Shown: positions 7,049-15,364, numbered from the stretch's first letter. The stretch: 64,000 nt of DNA from Streptomyces albogriseolus (GCA_014650475.1 BMVA01000013.1:62001-126000), one strand, 5' to 3'. Program-made: numbers and translations. Notes: generated by a model not told the origin, from the sequence alone.

Positions 7049-7497
7049 ATGGGTGTGGCCTGTCTCGTCGGCGGGCTCGCCTCGGCCATCGGCCTGTCCG
7101 CCCTGATCTACCCCCTGACCCAGGCGAACGCCAACGGCTGGACCTCGGTGGGCTTGTGGGTCCCGCTCGTGGCCGCGGCAGCGGGGTTCACGCTCTTCTG
7201 GCTGATCGAACGCCGCGCGACGGCGCCGCTGCGGATGGCTGCCGGGGACATCGCCTGCGGGCCGGCCTGCCCCTCCTGGGCGCCATCGTGGCCGCCCAGT
7301 GGCCCGGCGACCTGGCCCGCACCCGCCCCGCCGGCACCGCCTTCACCGACGAGATTGCCGACAGCCTGCTGATCAACGCGGCCATCGCCCTGGTCGCGGC
7401 GGTGCTGGCCATCGCGACCGTACACACCACGCGCACACCCTGTGAGGATCACGCCGCGGCTCCGGCCGCCCAGCGACAGAAGGGAGTTGAACGGTGA
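7049..7497 (+). pseudogene. Remnant of an MFS drug-efflux transporter (DHA2-like)
   Basis: The first frame (7049-about 7255) reads LVGGLASAIGLSALIYPLTQ, NANGWTSVGLW and FWLIERRATAPLR, matching the middle of DHA2-type major facilitator transporters. After a frame change near 7255, a second frame reads LLGAIVAAQWPGDLART and FTDEIADSLLINAAIALVAA, the C-terminal part of the same family. The N-terminal half is missing and the middle is deleted. It is a decayed transporter upstream of the CsoR-like gene, which may once have controlled it. Confidence 0.72.
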
Positions 7498-7820
7498 TGC
7501 CCACCGCCACCGACAGCGACCACGCCCGGCACCCGGCACCGCCCGGATACCACGACCACAAGGCCGACCACCTCGCCCGGCTGCACCGGGTGGAGGGACA
7601 GGTACGCGGGATCACCCGCATGGTCGACGACGACCGGTACTGCATCGACGTGCTCACCCAGATCGGCGCCGTCACCCACGCGTTGCAGGAAGTCGCCCTG
7701 GGCCTGCTCGACGGCCATGTACGGCACCGCGTGCTGGACGCGGCGCGGGCGGAACCCGCCGACGCCGAAGCCAAGTTCGACGAGATCACCATCGCCTTGC
7801 GCCGCTCCCTGCGGCTGTGA
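7497..7820 (+). CDS. CsoR-family regulator lacking the second copper cysteine (paralogue 2)
   Basis: A 107-residue CsoR/RcnR-family protein, very similar to the one at 5719: GYHDHKADHLARLHRVEGQVRGITRMVDDDRYCIDVLTQIGAV. The key difference is at the ligand site, where HVRHR replaces His-x3-Cys: the first Cys and the His remain, but the second Cys is Arg, with an extra His one position earlier. It is therefore unlikely to be a classical Cu(I) sensor. AGAAGGGAGT precedes GTG 7494 and ATG 7497; either may be used. It follows a decayed efflux gene and precedes a methyltransferase, under the OsdR-like promoter at 6939. Confidence 0.85.
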   Translation: MPTATDSDHARHPAPPGYHDHKADHLARLHRVEGQVRGITRMVDDDRYCIDVLTQIGAVTHALQEVALGLLDGHVRHRVLDAARAEPADAEAKFDEITIALRRSLRL

Positions 7821-7890
7821 ACCGCAGGCAGACCGCCCGGGCCGCCGACTGCGGCACGATCCGCCGCGCGCCCACGAAGGAGGAAGAGCC

Positions 7891-8517
7891 GTGCTGATGA
7901 ACCGGATGGAGACGGTACTGGTCAACTCCCCGCCCCGGCGCTGGCTGCAGCGCTGGTACGAGGTGCCCGCGCTGCGGCGCATGGGCGGGGAGTTGCCGCC
8001 CGGCGCCCACGTCCTGGAGATCGGCTGCGGCCCCGGCTACGGCACCCAGCTGCTCCTGCGCGACATGGGCGCGGCACGGGTCGACGCCGTCGACCTCGAC
8101 CCGGCGATGATCGCCCGGGCACGCCGCCGCCTGGCGCCGCTCGCCGACCGCGTCCGGCTGGCCACCGGCAGCGCCACCGACCTGCGCACGGCGCTGGGCG
8201 CCGGGGATGACACCTACGACGCGGTCTTCGACTTCGCGATCATCCACCACATCCCCGACTGGCGTGCAGCACTCGACGAGATCGCCCGCGTCCTGCGCCC
8301 CGGAGGGACCTTCTACTTCGACGAGGTCACCGCGCTCGCCCTGGCCACCCGCACCTACCGCCTGCTGTTCGACCATCCCCGCGAAGACCGGTTCACCCCG
8401 GCCGACTTCCTCACCGAACTCGACCGGCGCGGCTTCGTGACCGGCGGCCACCACCGGACCTGGCGGGCCGACCACTACCTGATCGGCGCCGCAGCGTACC
8501 GGCGTCCGCAGGCCTGA
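7891..8517 (+). CDS. Class I SAM-dependent methyltransferase
   Basis: A 208-residue protein with the class I methyltransferase fold: motif I VLEIGCGPGYGTQLL (residues about 46-60), motif II VDAVDLDPAMIARARR, post-I GSATDL, motif IV YDAVFDFAIIHHIPDW and motif VI LRPGGTFYFDEV. These are the binding elements for S-adenosylmethionine. The substrate is not evident; the HHIPDW motif is common in UbiE/small-molecule methylases. GTG 7891 is preceded by AAGGAGGAAGAGCC, and an ATG two codons later is an alternative. It closes the rightward group behind the CsoR-like gene. Confidence 0.88.
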   Translation: MLMNRMETVLVNSPPRRWLQRWYEVPALRRMGGELPPGAHVLEIGCGPGYGTQLLLRDMGAARVDAVDLDPAMIARARRRLAPLADRVRLATGSATDLRTALGAGDDTYDAVFDFAIIHHIPDWRAALDEIARVLRPGGTFYFDEVTALALATRTYRLLFDHPREDRFTPADFLTELDRRGFVTGGHHRTWRADHYLIGAAAYRRPQA

Positions 8518-8598
8518 GCGACAGGAGTGCGAGCGGAGGCGGGTGTGCCCGCGACGCCGGTGAGTGTTGGGCGGCAGAGCCCTCCGGAGTGCGGCGGT

Positions 8599-8612
8599 GG
8601 GCCATACGGCCC
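8599..8612 (+). promoter_or_regulatory. OsdR/DosR-like box before the DUF302 gene
   Basis: GGGCCATACGGCCC fits GGGNCNNNNGNCCC, with flanks extending the symmetry (GTGGG...CCCCAC). It is 127 bases upstream of the gene at 8739. No second box at 21 bases was seen. Confidence 0.4.
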
Positions 8613-8667
8613 CACTGCCGCCGCCCCGCCGCGACGGCCGCGCCTTCAGATGTAGCCTCTCGCCATG

Positions 8668-8685
8668 AATACCCACCCGGGTATT
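8668..8685 (+). promoter_or_regulatory. AATACCC-N4-GGGTATT dyad, CsoR-like
   Basis: A perfect 7-base inverted repeat with a 4-base spacer, 53 bases before the DUF302 gene start. It resembles a short CsoR box (TACCC...GGGTA), and GGGTATT could feed a -10 region as in the strict CsoR boxes. The cognate regulator might be one of the two nearby CsoR paralogues. Confidence 0.5.
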
Positions 8686-8738
8686 TCGGGTTCGAGCACG
8701 TCTGCCCGGGCAATTCGGCGCAGGAAAGGAGAGCGGAC

Positions 8739-9128
8739 ATGGCGTACGACCGGATGAAGGTCGAGGTGGCGGCGCCCTTCGGTGAGACCGTGGAGCGGGT
8801 GCGCACCGCACTGGCGGAGCAGGGCTTCGGTGTGCTGACCGAGATCGACGTGACGGCGACGCTGCGTGCGAAACTCGGCGCCGAGATGGAGGACTACCTG
8901 ATCCTGGGCGCCTGCAACCCGCCGCTCGCTCACCGGGCACTGGAGACAGACCGGTCGATCGGGCTGTTGCTGCCCTGCAACGTCGTCGTCCGCAGCGCAG
9001 GCGACCGGACCGTCGTCCAGGTGCTGGACCCGCAGTCCATGGTCGATCTCACCCGGCTGGAGGCCCTGAAACCGGTGGCCGATGAAGCGGCCGCCCGGCT
9101 GCAGGCGGCCCTGGCGTCGCTCGCGTGA
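8739..9128 (+). CDS. DUF302 family protein
   Basis: A 129-residue cytosolic protein matching the DUF302 family: VEVAAPFGETVERVRTALAEQGFGVLTEID near the N-terminus, then YLILGACNPPLAHRALE and the hydrophobic LLPCNVVVR strand. The NPxLAxRALE and LLPCNV elements are the family signature. It is full length. The start ATG 8739 follows AAGGAGAGCGGAC. DUF302 genes often sit in metal or sulfide stress loci, but no reaction is known. Promoter signals at 8599 and 8668 suggest oxygen- or metal-linked control. Confidence 0.88.
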   Translation: MAYDRMKVEVAAPFGETVERVRTALAEQGFGVLTEIDVTATLRAKLGAEMEDYLILGACNPPLAHRALETDRSIGLLLPCNVVVRSAGDRTVVQVLDPQSMVDLTRLEALKPVADEAAARLQAALASLA

Positions 9129-9285
9129 CGCTGCGGGCGCGGCAGTAGGCGGGCTGCGGAGCGGGCCCTGCGCACACCCGGGGTGGTCTCGGGGATTGCG
9201 GTCAGTCCGTGCGGCAGCCGATGAGCGTCGAGGCGGCCGGCCGGAAGGCGGTGCCGGTGAGCGCCCTGGCCAGGACCGTGATGAG

Positions 9286-10887
9286 TCAGCCGTGAGCGGC
9301 GATGAGCTGGTCCAGGCGGACGCCGGGGAAGTCGCGCTGGAGGAGGTCGGCCTGCCAGTGGTTGCGGAAGAGGGCGAGCTGGGCCTTGTCGCGGACGCGG
9401 GTGAGCGCCTCGCCCCTGATCCGGGAACGGCCCAGCGCCTCGGCGCCGGCCGCATCGGTGGCCAGTGCGAGGCGGTACGGCAGTGGCTCCAGCCTGACCG
9501 GGGCGGAGAACTCGCCCGCCATCCGGGCGGTGACCACCTCGAACTGCATCGGGCCGACCGCGGCCAGGACGGGGGCCTGTTCGCCGCGCAGATCGGAGAC
9601 GAGCACCTGCACCACGCCCTCCTCGTCCAGTTGGGCGATACTCCGTCGGAACTGCTTGGAGCGGCTGACGTCGACGGGCCGGGCGACGGCGAAGTGCTCG
9701 GGTGCGAAGGAGGGGATGGGCGGGAAGACGGCGGCCTGGCCCGCGTAGAGAGTGTCGCCCACCCGAAGGCTGTGGGCGTTGACCAGGCCGACCACGTCGC
9801 CGGGGTAGGCGATGTCGACGGTGGAGCGGTCCTGTCCGAACAGGCTGTGCGCGTACTTGGTGGCGAACGGTCTTCCGGTGGCGGCGCGCGTGAGGGTCAT
9901 GCCGCGTTCGAAGACGCCGGAGCACACCCGTATGAAGGCGATCCGGTCTCGGTGCCCGGGGTTCATGTTCGCCTGCACCTTGAACACCAGCCCCGCGAAT
10001 GGCGCGTCGACGGGGCGGGTGCCGCCGCCCGCCAGCTCCCGCGGCCCCGGGGGCGGGGCGAGGTCGATGACGGCCTCCAGCAGCAGGCGTACGCCGATGT
10101 TGGATATGGCCGCGCCGAAGAACACCGGCGTGGTCCGGCCCGCCAGGAACGCCTCCTGGTCGTGCACGGCGCCGGCGGCCCGCAGCAGCTCCAGCTCCTC
10201 CACCGCCTGGTCCCAGTCCGTGCCCTCCTCGGCCGCTGCCTGCTCGGCCGGGATCGCTTCCTCGACGGCCTCCTGGGCTCCGCCCAGGGTGCGGGTATAG
10301 CGCAGCATCTGACCGGGCGTTCGTACGGCGATCAGGCCGCGCAGATTCCCGGCGTCCCCGACCGGCCAGGTGACCGGGGTGGGCCTGAGGCGGAACTCGC
10401 GCTCGATCTCGTCCAGCAGCTGCAGCGCCTCACGACCGGGCCGGTCCCACTTGTTGACAAACGTGATCACGGGAATGCCGCGGTGGCGGCAGACGTCGAA
10501 GAGCTTGCGGGTCTGCTCCTCCAGGCCCTTGGCCGCGTCGATGAGCATCACCGCGCAGTCCACCGCGGCCAGGACGCGATAGGTGTCCTCGGAGAAGTCC
10601 GCGTGGCCGGGGGTGTCCAGCAGGTTGAGCACGCACCCGCGGTGCGCGAACTGCAGCACGGCGGCGGTGATCGAGATGCCGCGGGCCTTCTCCATCTCCA
10701 TCCAGTCCGAGGCCACCCGACGCCTACCCGCCTTGCCGTGTACCGCCCCTGCCCTGGTGATGGCGTGGGCGTGCAGCGCGAGAGCCTCGGTGAGGGTGGA
10801 CTTGCCCGCGTCGGGATGGCTGATCACCGCGAAGGTGCGCCGCCGCGCCGCCTCATGGGCCGCAGCCGCTCTGACGTCCGGGATCAC
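9286..10887 (-). CDS. prfC: Peptide chain release factor 3 (translational GTPase)
   Basis: A 533-residue GTPase, the usual RF3 length. G1 is SHPDAGKSTLTEAL, switch I lies in EKARGISITAAV, G3 is DTPGHADFSEDTYR and G4 is NKWDRPG. The DFSEDTYR wording and the downstream domains (PVDAPFAGLVFKVQANM, then the C-terminal LVSDLRGEQAPVLAAVGPMQFEVV) distinguish RF3 from EF-G and from tetracycline-type ribosomal protection proteins. It removes RF1/RF2 from the ribosome after termination and assists quality control. It stands alone, reading leftward, with unassigned DNA on both sides. prfC is patchily distributed in actinobacteria, so acquisition by transfer is plausible. Confidence 0.93.
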   Translation of the reverse strand: MIPDVRAAAAHEAARRRTFAVISHPDAGKSTLTEALALHAHAITRAGAVHGKAGRRRVASDWMEMEKARGISITAAVLQFAHRGCVLNLLDTPGHADFSEDTYRVLAAVDCAVMLIDAAKGLEEQTRKLFDVCRHRGIPVITFVNKWDRPGREALQLLDEIEREFRLRPTPVTWPVGDAGNLRGLIAVRTPGQMLRYTRTLGGAQEAVEEAIPAEQAAAEEGTDWDQAVEELELLRAAGAVHDQEAFLAGRTTPVFFGAAISNIGVRLLLEAVIDLAPPPGPRELAGGGTRPVDAPFAGLVFKVQANMNPGHRDRIAFIRVCSGVFERGMTLTRAATGRPFATKYAHSLFGQDRSTVDIAYPGDVVGLVNAHSLRVGDTLYAGQAAVFPPIPSFAPEHFAVARPVDVSRSKQFRRSIAQLDEEGVVQVLVSDLRGEQAPVLAAVGPMQFEVVTARMAGEFSAPVRLEPLPYRLALATDAAGAEALGRSRIRGEALTRVRDKAQLALFRNHWQADLLQRDFPGVRLDQLIAAHG

Positions 10888-11508
10888 CGCACCGCCTCCG
10901 CACCGGTGATGGCAGCCGCCACGGCGCCATGAGCCGGGTGAGGCATCCGAACCGAGAGTGGACGACGCCGTACGCCGACGTCCGCTCCCGGCACGGGTAT
11001 GTGCACCGTGCGGCGACCTCGACCCGGTACGTGCCCCATGCAGCCAGTTCCTTGTGCCTGTTCGTCAGTCTCCGGATCGGGGTGTCCTCTGCTCAACGGA
11101 GTCGAGAGCTCGGGGCAGATGTTCCTTCGCCGGGCGGTTCCTCCATATTCCATGGTGTCCGCCTGCTGGTCCACGGCCTGACCACATCTGATCGTGGATC
11201 GGCGACGTGCGAGCGGTCACGCCTTCAGGGCGCCATGCGCTCGCCGGGCTGGAGTAATGCGGCGGAGCTCCTCTTGATCGCCCTCAGAGATTCGGCGCCC
11301 GCGCGATCGGGTCAGGGCGCTGTCGACCGTTCCTGATACGAAGGCGCAGCCGCGACCTCGACCGCGCTGAACCGGCGGCCTGACCTTCCGCCCCAGCTGG
11401 CCCGTACCTTGGCGGCGTGCCGACCGGCCCACCCAGTTGGCCACATGCTCGGGCAGCGGAGCACCGACGCGTCGGGATGGCCGCGAGCGGGCATGCGGCG
11501 AGAAGCGC
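10888..11508. other. About 620 bases without a supported gene
   Basis: Several open frames cross this stretch on both strands, but none has a convincing start, codon bias or recognisable protein. It must hold the prfC promoter. I see no clear repeat, hairpin or operator dyad here. Confidence 0.5.
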
Positions 11509-11760
11509 CTACGACTTCGCGTCCATCACGCCGGCCCGCCAGAGCCCGATGACGGCTGCCACCACACCGCCCGCCAGGTAGAAAACGGAGTGACCGCCGG
11601 GGAGGACCTCCAGGTCGCTGAACTCCTCGATCCAGTTCACCACGATGACCACCAGGCTCAGGCAGAACAGGGACCATCCGAAGATCCTGTTCGGCACGGA
11701 CCGGGTGTGCACCCTCCCGATCTTGACCTTGTTGTGCTTGATGCTGCTGCTGTCGCTCAT
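11509..11760 (-). CDS. Small two-helix membrane protein
   Basis: An 83-residue protein with a charged N-terminus (MSDSSSIKHNKVKIGRVHTR), a helix RIFGWSLFCLSLVVIVVNWI, a loop EEFSDLEVLPGGHS, and a second helix FYLAGGVVAAVIGLWRAG. The ATG at 11760 overlaps the end of lgt by four bases (ATGA), so it is co-translated with lgt. Part of a decayed second copy is at 6086-6165. No family assigned; coupling to lgt suggests a role in or near lipoprotein maturation, which is inference. Confidence 0.72.
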   Translation of the reverse strand: MSDSSSIKHNKVKIGRVHTRSVPNRIFGWSLFCLSLVVIVVNWIEEFSDLEVLPGGHSVFYLAGGVVAAVIGLWRAGVMDAKS

Positions 11761-12620
11761 GCGCTCGCCTTCTCCGCTGCGGGGGCATCCGCCCCGGTGT
11801 CCCTCTGCGTGATGTCCTCCACGCCCGGGCGCCGCCGGGCCGAGATGACCAGGTAGGCGACGGCGCCGGCGAACACCGCGACCGAGGTCCAGTTGTTCAG
11901 CCGCAGGCCCAGGAACTGGTGCGCCTCGTCGATCCGCAGGTACTCGATCCAGAACCGGCCCGCGGTGTACGCGGCCACGTAGAGCGCGAAGGCCCGTCCG
12001 TGGCCCATGGCGAAGCGCGCGCCGGCCCAGATGACCAGTACCGCGACGCCCACGTCCCACAGCGACTCGTACAGGAAGGTGGGGTGGAACGTCGCCACGT
12101 CCGCGTAGCCCTCAGGTCGCTTGTCCGGGGAGATCTCCAGGCCCCAGGGGAGGGTCGTCGGGCGGCCGAAGAGTTCCTGGTTGAACCAGTTGCCCCACCG
12201 CCCGATGGCCTGCGCGATGGCGATGCCGGGCGCGACCGCGTCCGCGTACGCCGGGAACGAGACCCCGTGGCGGCGGCACGCGATCCAGGCGCCGAGGCCG
12301 CCCAGCGCGATGGCGCCCCAGATGCCGAGGCCGCCCTCCCAGACGTACAGGGCCTTGATGGGCTCGCCGCCCTCGCCGAAGTACGCGTCCGGGCTGGTGA
12401 TCACGTGGTAAATGCGGCCGCCGACGAGCCCGAAGGGCACGGCCCAGATGGCGATGTCGGCGACCGTCTCCTTCTTGCCGCCGCGGGCCACCCAGCGGCG
12501 CGTGCCGAGCCAGACGGCGACGAAGACGCCGATGATGATGCAGAAGGCGTACGCCCTGAGCGGTACCGGACCCAGGTACAGGACTCCGGTCGAGGGGCTG
12601 GGCAGTGCGGCGAGTTGCAT
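11757..12620 (-). CDS. lgt: Prolipoprotein diacylglyceryl transferase
   Basis: A 287-residue polytopic enzyme of normal length. It carries the Lgt signature GRWGNWFNQELFGRPT, plus the RAYAFCIIIGVFVAVWLG first helix, the FHPTFLYESLWD loop and GRFWIEYLRID near the end, all typical of the family. It moves a diacylglyceryl group from phosphatidylglycerol to the lipobox cysteine of prelipoproteins at the outer face of the membrane. There is no good ribosome site; TATAGT lies 6 bases before the ATG, so the mRNA is probably leaderless. A CTAA-N5-TTAG dyad sits just upstream of that -10, inside the end of lnt. Confidence 0.95.
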   Translation of the reverse strand: MQLAALPSPSTGVLYLGPVPLRAYAFCIIIGVFVAVWLGTRRWVARGGKKETVADIAIWAVPFGLVGGRIYHVITSPDAYFGEGGEPIKALYVWEGGLGIWGAIALGGLGAWIACRRHGVSFPAYADAVAPGIAIAQAIGRWGNWFNQELFGRPTTLPWGLEISPDKRPEGYADVATFHPTFLYESLWDVGVAVLVIWAGARFAMGHGRAFALYVAAYTAGRFWIEYLRIDEAHQFLGLRLNNWTSVAVFAGAVAYLVISARRRPGVEDITQRDTGADAPAAEKASA

Positions 12621-12638
12621 ATCCGCACTATAGGCGAT

Positions 12639-14234
12639 TCAGCTAAGTAGATTAGTAAATTGCCGGTCATGCTCGGACCCACCGTCGGTCGTCGTGGGCG
12701 GGACGGCAACGCGCCGGGCGCGCCGTACGAACAGCAGGAGCCCGACGAGCACGGGCGCCCCCAGCAGCACCTCGGGCCATACGCCGAGCCACTCGGAGAG
12801 GGTGAGCTGCGAAGCGAGCGGCACGCGCTCCACCAGGTGACCGCCACGCCAGGTCCCCAGCCGGTCCATGACCTGTCCGTCCGGCCCGACGATGGCGCTG
12901 ACCCCGCTCGTCGAGGCGAGGGCGACCGCGCGTCCGTACTCGATCGCGCGGATGCGGGCCATCGCGAGCTGCTGCTCGGACTGCCCGGCCTGGATGCCGC
13001 GCTCGTACGTCGCGTTGTTCGTCTGGACGACGAGGAGGTTGGCGCCCGCCCGTACGGTGTCGCGGACCCGGTCGTCGTACGCGATCTCGTAGCAGATCAC
13101 GTCACCGAGCCGCGCCCGCCCCGCCTCCAGTGGGGCCGTCGAGGTGCCCGGCAGCAGGTCGCGGGGGATGAGTTGGAGCGCGCCGAGACCGCCGAGGAGC
13201 GAGCGTGCCGGGATGTACTCGCCGAAGGGGACGAGCTGGCGCTTGGCATACCAGGAGGCCGGGCCCTGGCCGGGCAGCCACAGCTGGCCGGCGTTGTAGG
13301 CCCGGTCGCCGGGGGCTTCCAGCATGGCGCCGATCAGGAGGGGGCTGTCCAGTTCCCGGACCGAGTCGGCGACCAGCGAGCCGAGCTCCGGATTGCGTCC
13401 CGGATCGCCGTCGAGGGAGTTCTCCGGCCACAGGACGACGTCCGGACGTGGGACCTCGCCGCGACGTACGGCGTCGGCCAGGGCCTTGGTCTCACGGGCA
13501 TGGTTTTGTGCGACGCCGCGCACTCGGGCCTGCTCCTCCAGCGTGCGCTCGCGTTCGACGTTGCCCTGGACGACGGCGACCACGGCGCTCGGCCCGGATG
13601 GTCCCGGGGTGGGGAGGACGACCGGTGTCGTGATCAGGGCGACCGAGCCGAGGCCCACGGCCGCGCTGATGTGCCGACGGCCGCCGCGCCACTCCGTCAC
13701 GCCGTACACCAGCAGTGATCCCAGGAGCGCGACGACGAAGGAGAGGGCTGGGCCGCCGCCGACTGCGGCCCAGCCCGCATAGGGGGCATCCGCCTGCGCG
13801 AAGGCCAGTCGTCCCCAGGGGAAGCCGCCGAGCGGGGCCCGACCACGTACCGCCTCCAGGGCCACCCACCACGCGGCGGTGTACAGCGGCCAGGCCGGCA
13901 GCGCGAGCAAGCGGGGCAGCGGCATCGCGGCGAGCGCGAAGAACAGGGCCTGGACCGCCGTGAGGGCGAGCCACGGGACCAGGCCGAGGTTCGCCAGCCA
14001 GATGATCAGCGGGGCGAGGAAGGCGAGGCCGAAGATCCCGCCCGCGGCGAAGGCGGACCGGGCGCGCCGCCCGTGCACCGCCATGATCAGCAGAGCCGGA
14101 CCGAGCGGGGCCAGGAACCACCATCCGACCGGCGGGAACGAGGCGTAAAGCAGCAGTCCACCGGTGGAGGCCGCTGCCCAGGAACGGAGCGTGGCCGCAC
14201 TGGGGCGGGGCACGCGCGGAGGACCGGCCCTCAC
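12639..14234 (-). CDS. lnt: Apolipoprotein N-acyltransferase
   Basis: A 531-residue protein: about six N-terminal membrane helices, then a nitrilase-fold domain and a last C-terminal helix before a basic tail. The nitrilase triad is visible: Glu in VLWPENSLDGDPG, Lys in SWYAKRQLVPFGEYIP, Cys in GDVICYEIAYDD. The LVPFGEY wording is typical of Lnt. It adds a third acyl chain to the N-terminal Cys of lipoproteins after Lgt and signal peptidase II. The GTG at 14234 overlaps the previous gene (GTGA). Together with lgt this is a dedicated lipoprotein maturation pair. Confidence 0.93.
   Translation of the reverse strand: MRAGPPRVPRPSAATLRSWAAASTGGLLLYASFPPVGWWFLAPLGPALLIMAVHGRRARSAFAAGGIFGLAFLAPLIIWLANLGLVPWLALTAVQALFFALAAMPLPRLLALPAWPLYTAAWWVALEAVRGRAPLGGFPWGRLAFAQADAPYAGWAAVGGGPALSFVVALLGSLLVYGVTEWRGGRRHISAAVGLGSVALITTPVVLPTPGPSGPSAVVAVVQGNVERERTLEEQARVRGVAQNHARETKALADAVRRGEVPRPDVVLWPENSLDGDPGRNPELGSLVADSVRELDSPLLIGAMLEAPGDRAYNAGQLWLPGQGPASWYAKRQLVPFGEYIPARSLLGGLGALQLIPRDLLPGTSTAPLEAGRARLGDVICYEIAYDDRVRDTVRAGANLLVVQTNNATYERGIQAGQSEQQLAMARIRAIEYGRAVALASTSGVSAIVGPDGQVMDRLGTWRGGHLVERVPLASQLTLSEWLGVWPEVLLGAPVLVGLLLFVRRARRVAVPPTTTDGGSEHDRQFTNLLS
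12642..12658. promoter_or_regulatory. CTAA-N5-TTAG dyad at the lgt promoter, inside the lnt 3' end
   Basis: GCTAAGTAGATTAGTAA. Read on the reverse strand it encodes the last codons of lnt (FTNLLS, stop) and also lies just upstream of the probable lgt -10 (TATAGT). One sequence is therefore both coding and operator-like, giving lgt its own control inside the operon. Confidence 0.7.
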
Positions 14235-14686
14235 GAAGGCACTGCGCAGACGTTCGCGGTGCGCAGTCGCCGGACCAGCGCATGGACGAGCAGGGCTACC
14301 GACGCCACGGCGAGCACCGGCTGCACCGGCGCGAAGTACGACAGGGCGCCGCTGACACCAATGGCCAGCACCACGAGCTTGTTGCAGATCGGACAGCCGA
14401 CCGCGAAGGCCGACAGCAGTCCCGCGCCGAGGGCGCGAACGGTACGGGGACGCTCGGGCGGCCCGGCCGCGGGGACGTCGGCCGGGCCGATGCGGACGTA
14501 CGTGGCCACCAGGAGCCCCTCGAGCGCGGAGCTGACCAGCCACACCGGGTAGTTCCACCACAACACCGGAGTCATCCGCGTGTAGAAGGGGGTCGGTACG
14601 ACGCCTGTTGGGACGCCGATGACGAGTGCGGCGATCAGTGTCACCGCTACTGCCACGACCCATCTGCGGGCGGGCCAGGTGCGCAT
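14231..14686 (-). CDS. Membrane protein with a CPIC motif
   Basis: A 151-residue protein with about four membrane helices. The third helix begins SAFAVGCPICNKLVVLAIGVSGAL; the Cys-Pro-x-Cys at the membrane face resembles a redox-active or metal-binding dithiol. The N-terminal half has PTPFYTRMTPVLWWNYPVWL. GAGGAG precedes the ATG at 14686. The stop overlaps the lnt start, so it is translated with lnt and lgt. Candidate role: thiol relay or metal handling for the lipoprotein enzymes, by position only. I do not recognise the family. Confidence 0.72.
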   Translation of the reverse strand: MRTWPARRWVVAVAVTLIAALVIGVPTGVVPTPFYTRMTPVLWWNYPVWLVSSALEGLLVATYVRIGPADVPAAGPPERPRTVRALGAGLLSAFAVGCPICNKLVVLAIGVSGALSYFAPVQPVLAVASVALLVHALVRRLRTANVCAVPS

Positions 14687-14777
14687 GGGGCTGCTCCTCG
14701 GGATCGGACCGCCGACCGGAGGGCCCGGCGAACGGGGGGCGCCTAGGGACGTCTCCGGTCGGCGTCTGGCGGCCATG

Positions 14778-14802
14778 CTAAGTCACTAATCGCCTTAGTA
14801 GC
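14778..14802. promoter_or_regulatory. Compound CTAA dyad upstream of the CPIC-lnt-lgt operon
   Basis: GCTAAGTCACTAAT runs into CTAATCGCCTTAGTAGC: an exact CTAA-N5-TTAG core is at 14786-14798, with an extra GCTAAGT half at 14778-14784. It is about 92 bases before the ATG at 14686 and likely serves the operon 14686-11509. Confidence 0.65.
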
Positions 14803-14823
14803 AATGAGGGCTTGATCGATGGA

Positions 14824-15090
14824 TCAATGGCGAGAATGGCGGGGCCGAGGCTCGATGACGCGCTGGCCATGGGCAAGGCCGGTCATGCGTCGCTGGTAGG
14901 AGGCTGTGTCGATCCGTCCGTGCAGCAGTAGGCCGGCGCACCACCGCTCCTCATCCTCAAGCGCCGCGCGCCTGCCCCTGATACGGGACAGGGGAGGGCG
15001 CCGGCTCTGGTATGTGCTGACCAGCCGAGCTATGTCGTAGAAGATCGCGGCGAGAAGCAGGCCGCCGATCAGTATCGCTATCGCGGCCAT
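14824..15090 (-). CDS. Small membrane protein with SHOCT-like tail (cassette copy 2)
   Basis: An 88-residue protein: helix MAAIAILIGGLLLAAIFYDIARL, then RRPPLSRIRGRRAALEDEERW, then LLHGRIDTASYQRRMTGLAHG. It is strongly similar to the protein at 4193-4444 over its full length and pairs, like it, with an upstream CP-MM protein (15107-15313), 16 bases away. The recurrence of the pair argues that the two proteins act together. Function unknown. Confidence 0.75.
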   Translation of the reverse strand: MAAIAILIGGLLLAAIFYDIARLVSTYQSRRPPLSRIRGRRAALEDEERWCAGLLLHGRIDTASYQRRMTGLAHGQRVIEPRPRHSRH

Positions 15091-15106
15091 GGGACCAAGG
15101 CCCAGT

Positions 15107-15313
15107 TCACAAGGTTTCGCGTGTGTCCTTCTGTGCGGCGCGCAGCTCGGCGACTTCCTTGCGCAGCTCGTCCAGCTCGGAGTGCGTCGCGGGTGAGTCG
15201 ATCGAGCCGCTTCGCCGTGATGTGTGCAGCCCCCCGCGCGTCATGAACCACATCATCAGGCCCATGCCGATCGGGCAGGCCAGGAGGAGCAGTGGATAGA
15301 GGGACTGAGGCAT
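15107..15313 (-). CDS. Small membrane protein with CPIGM-MMW motif (cassette copy 2)
   Basis: A 68-residue protein: one helix with LYPLLLLACPIGMGLMMWFM, TRGG, then a short coiled coil ELDELRKEVAELRAAQKD. Nearly identical in layout to 15741-15944 and sharing the CP...MM...RGG core with 4503-4775. ATG 15313 is preceded by CGGAGG; an upstream ATG six codons earlier lacks that signal. A CTACTAA dyad lies 52 bases upstream. The Cys/Met cluster in the helix could bind a soft metal. Confidence 0.75.
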   Translation of the reverse strand: MPQSLYPLLLLACPIGMGLMMWFMTRGGLHTSRRSGSIDSPATHSELDELRKEVAELRAAQKDTRETL

Positions 15314-15364
15314 AGGGGCCTCCGGGTGCACTGTGGAGCGCTCATCGAAACCGCTGCACGGCTT

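Noticed and set aside
9286-10887. Tetracycline-resistance ribosomal protection protein
   Set aside because: Length, DFSEDTYR switch region and C-terminal wording fit RF3, not TetM-type or EF-G proteins.
9082-10932. 616-codon + strand frame opposite prfC
   Set aside because: prfC has a full set of GTPase motifs; the other strand is a composition artefact.
10929-11336. 135-codon + strand frame between prfC and the lgt operon
   Set aside because: No start signal, no protein-like pattern, no overlap with any known family.
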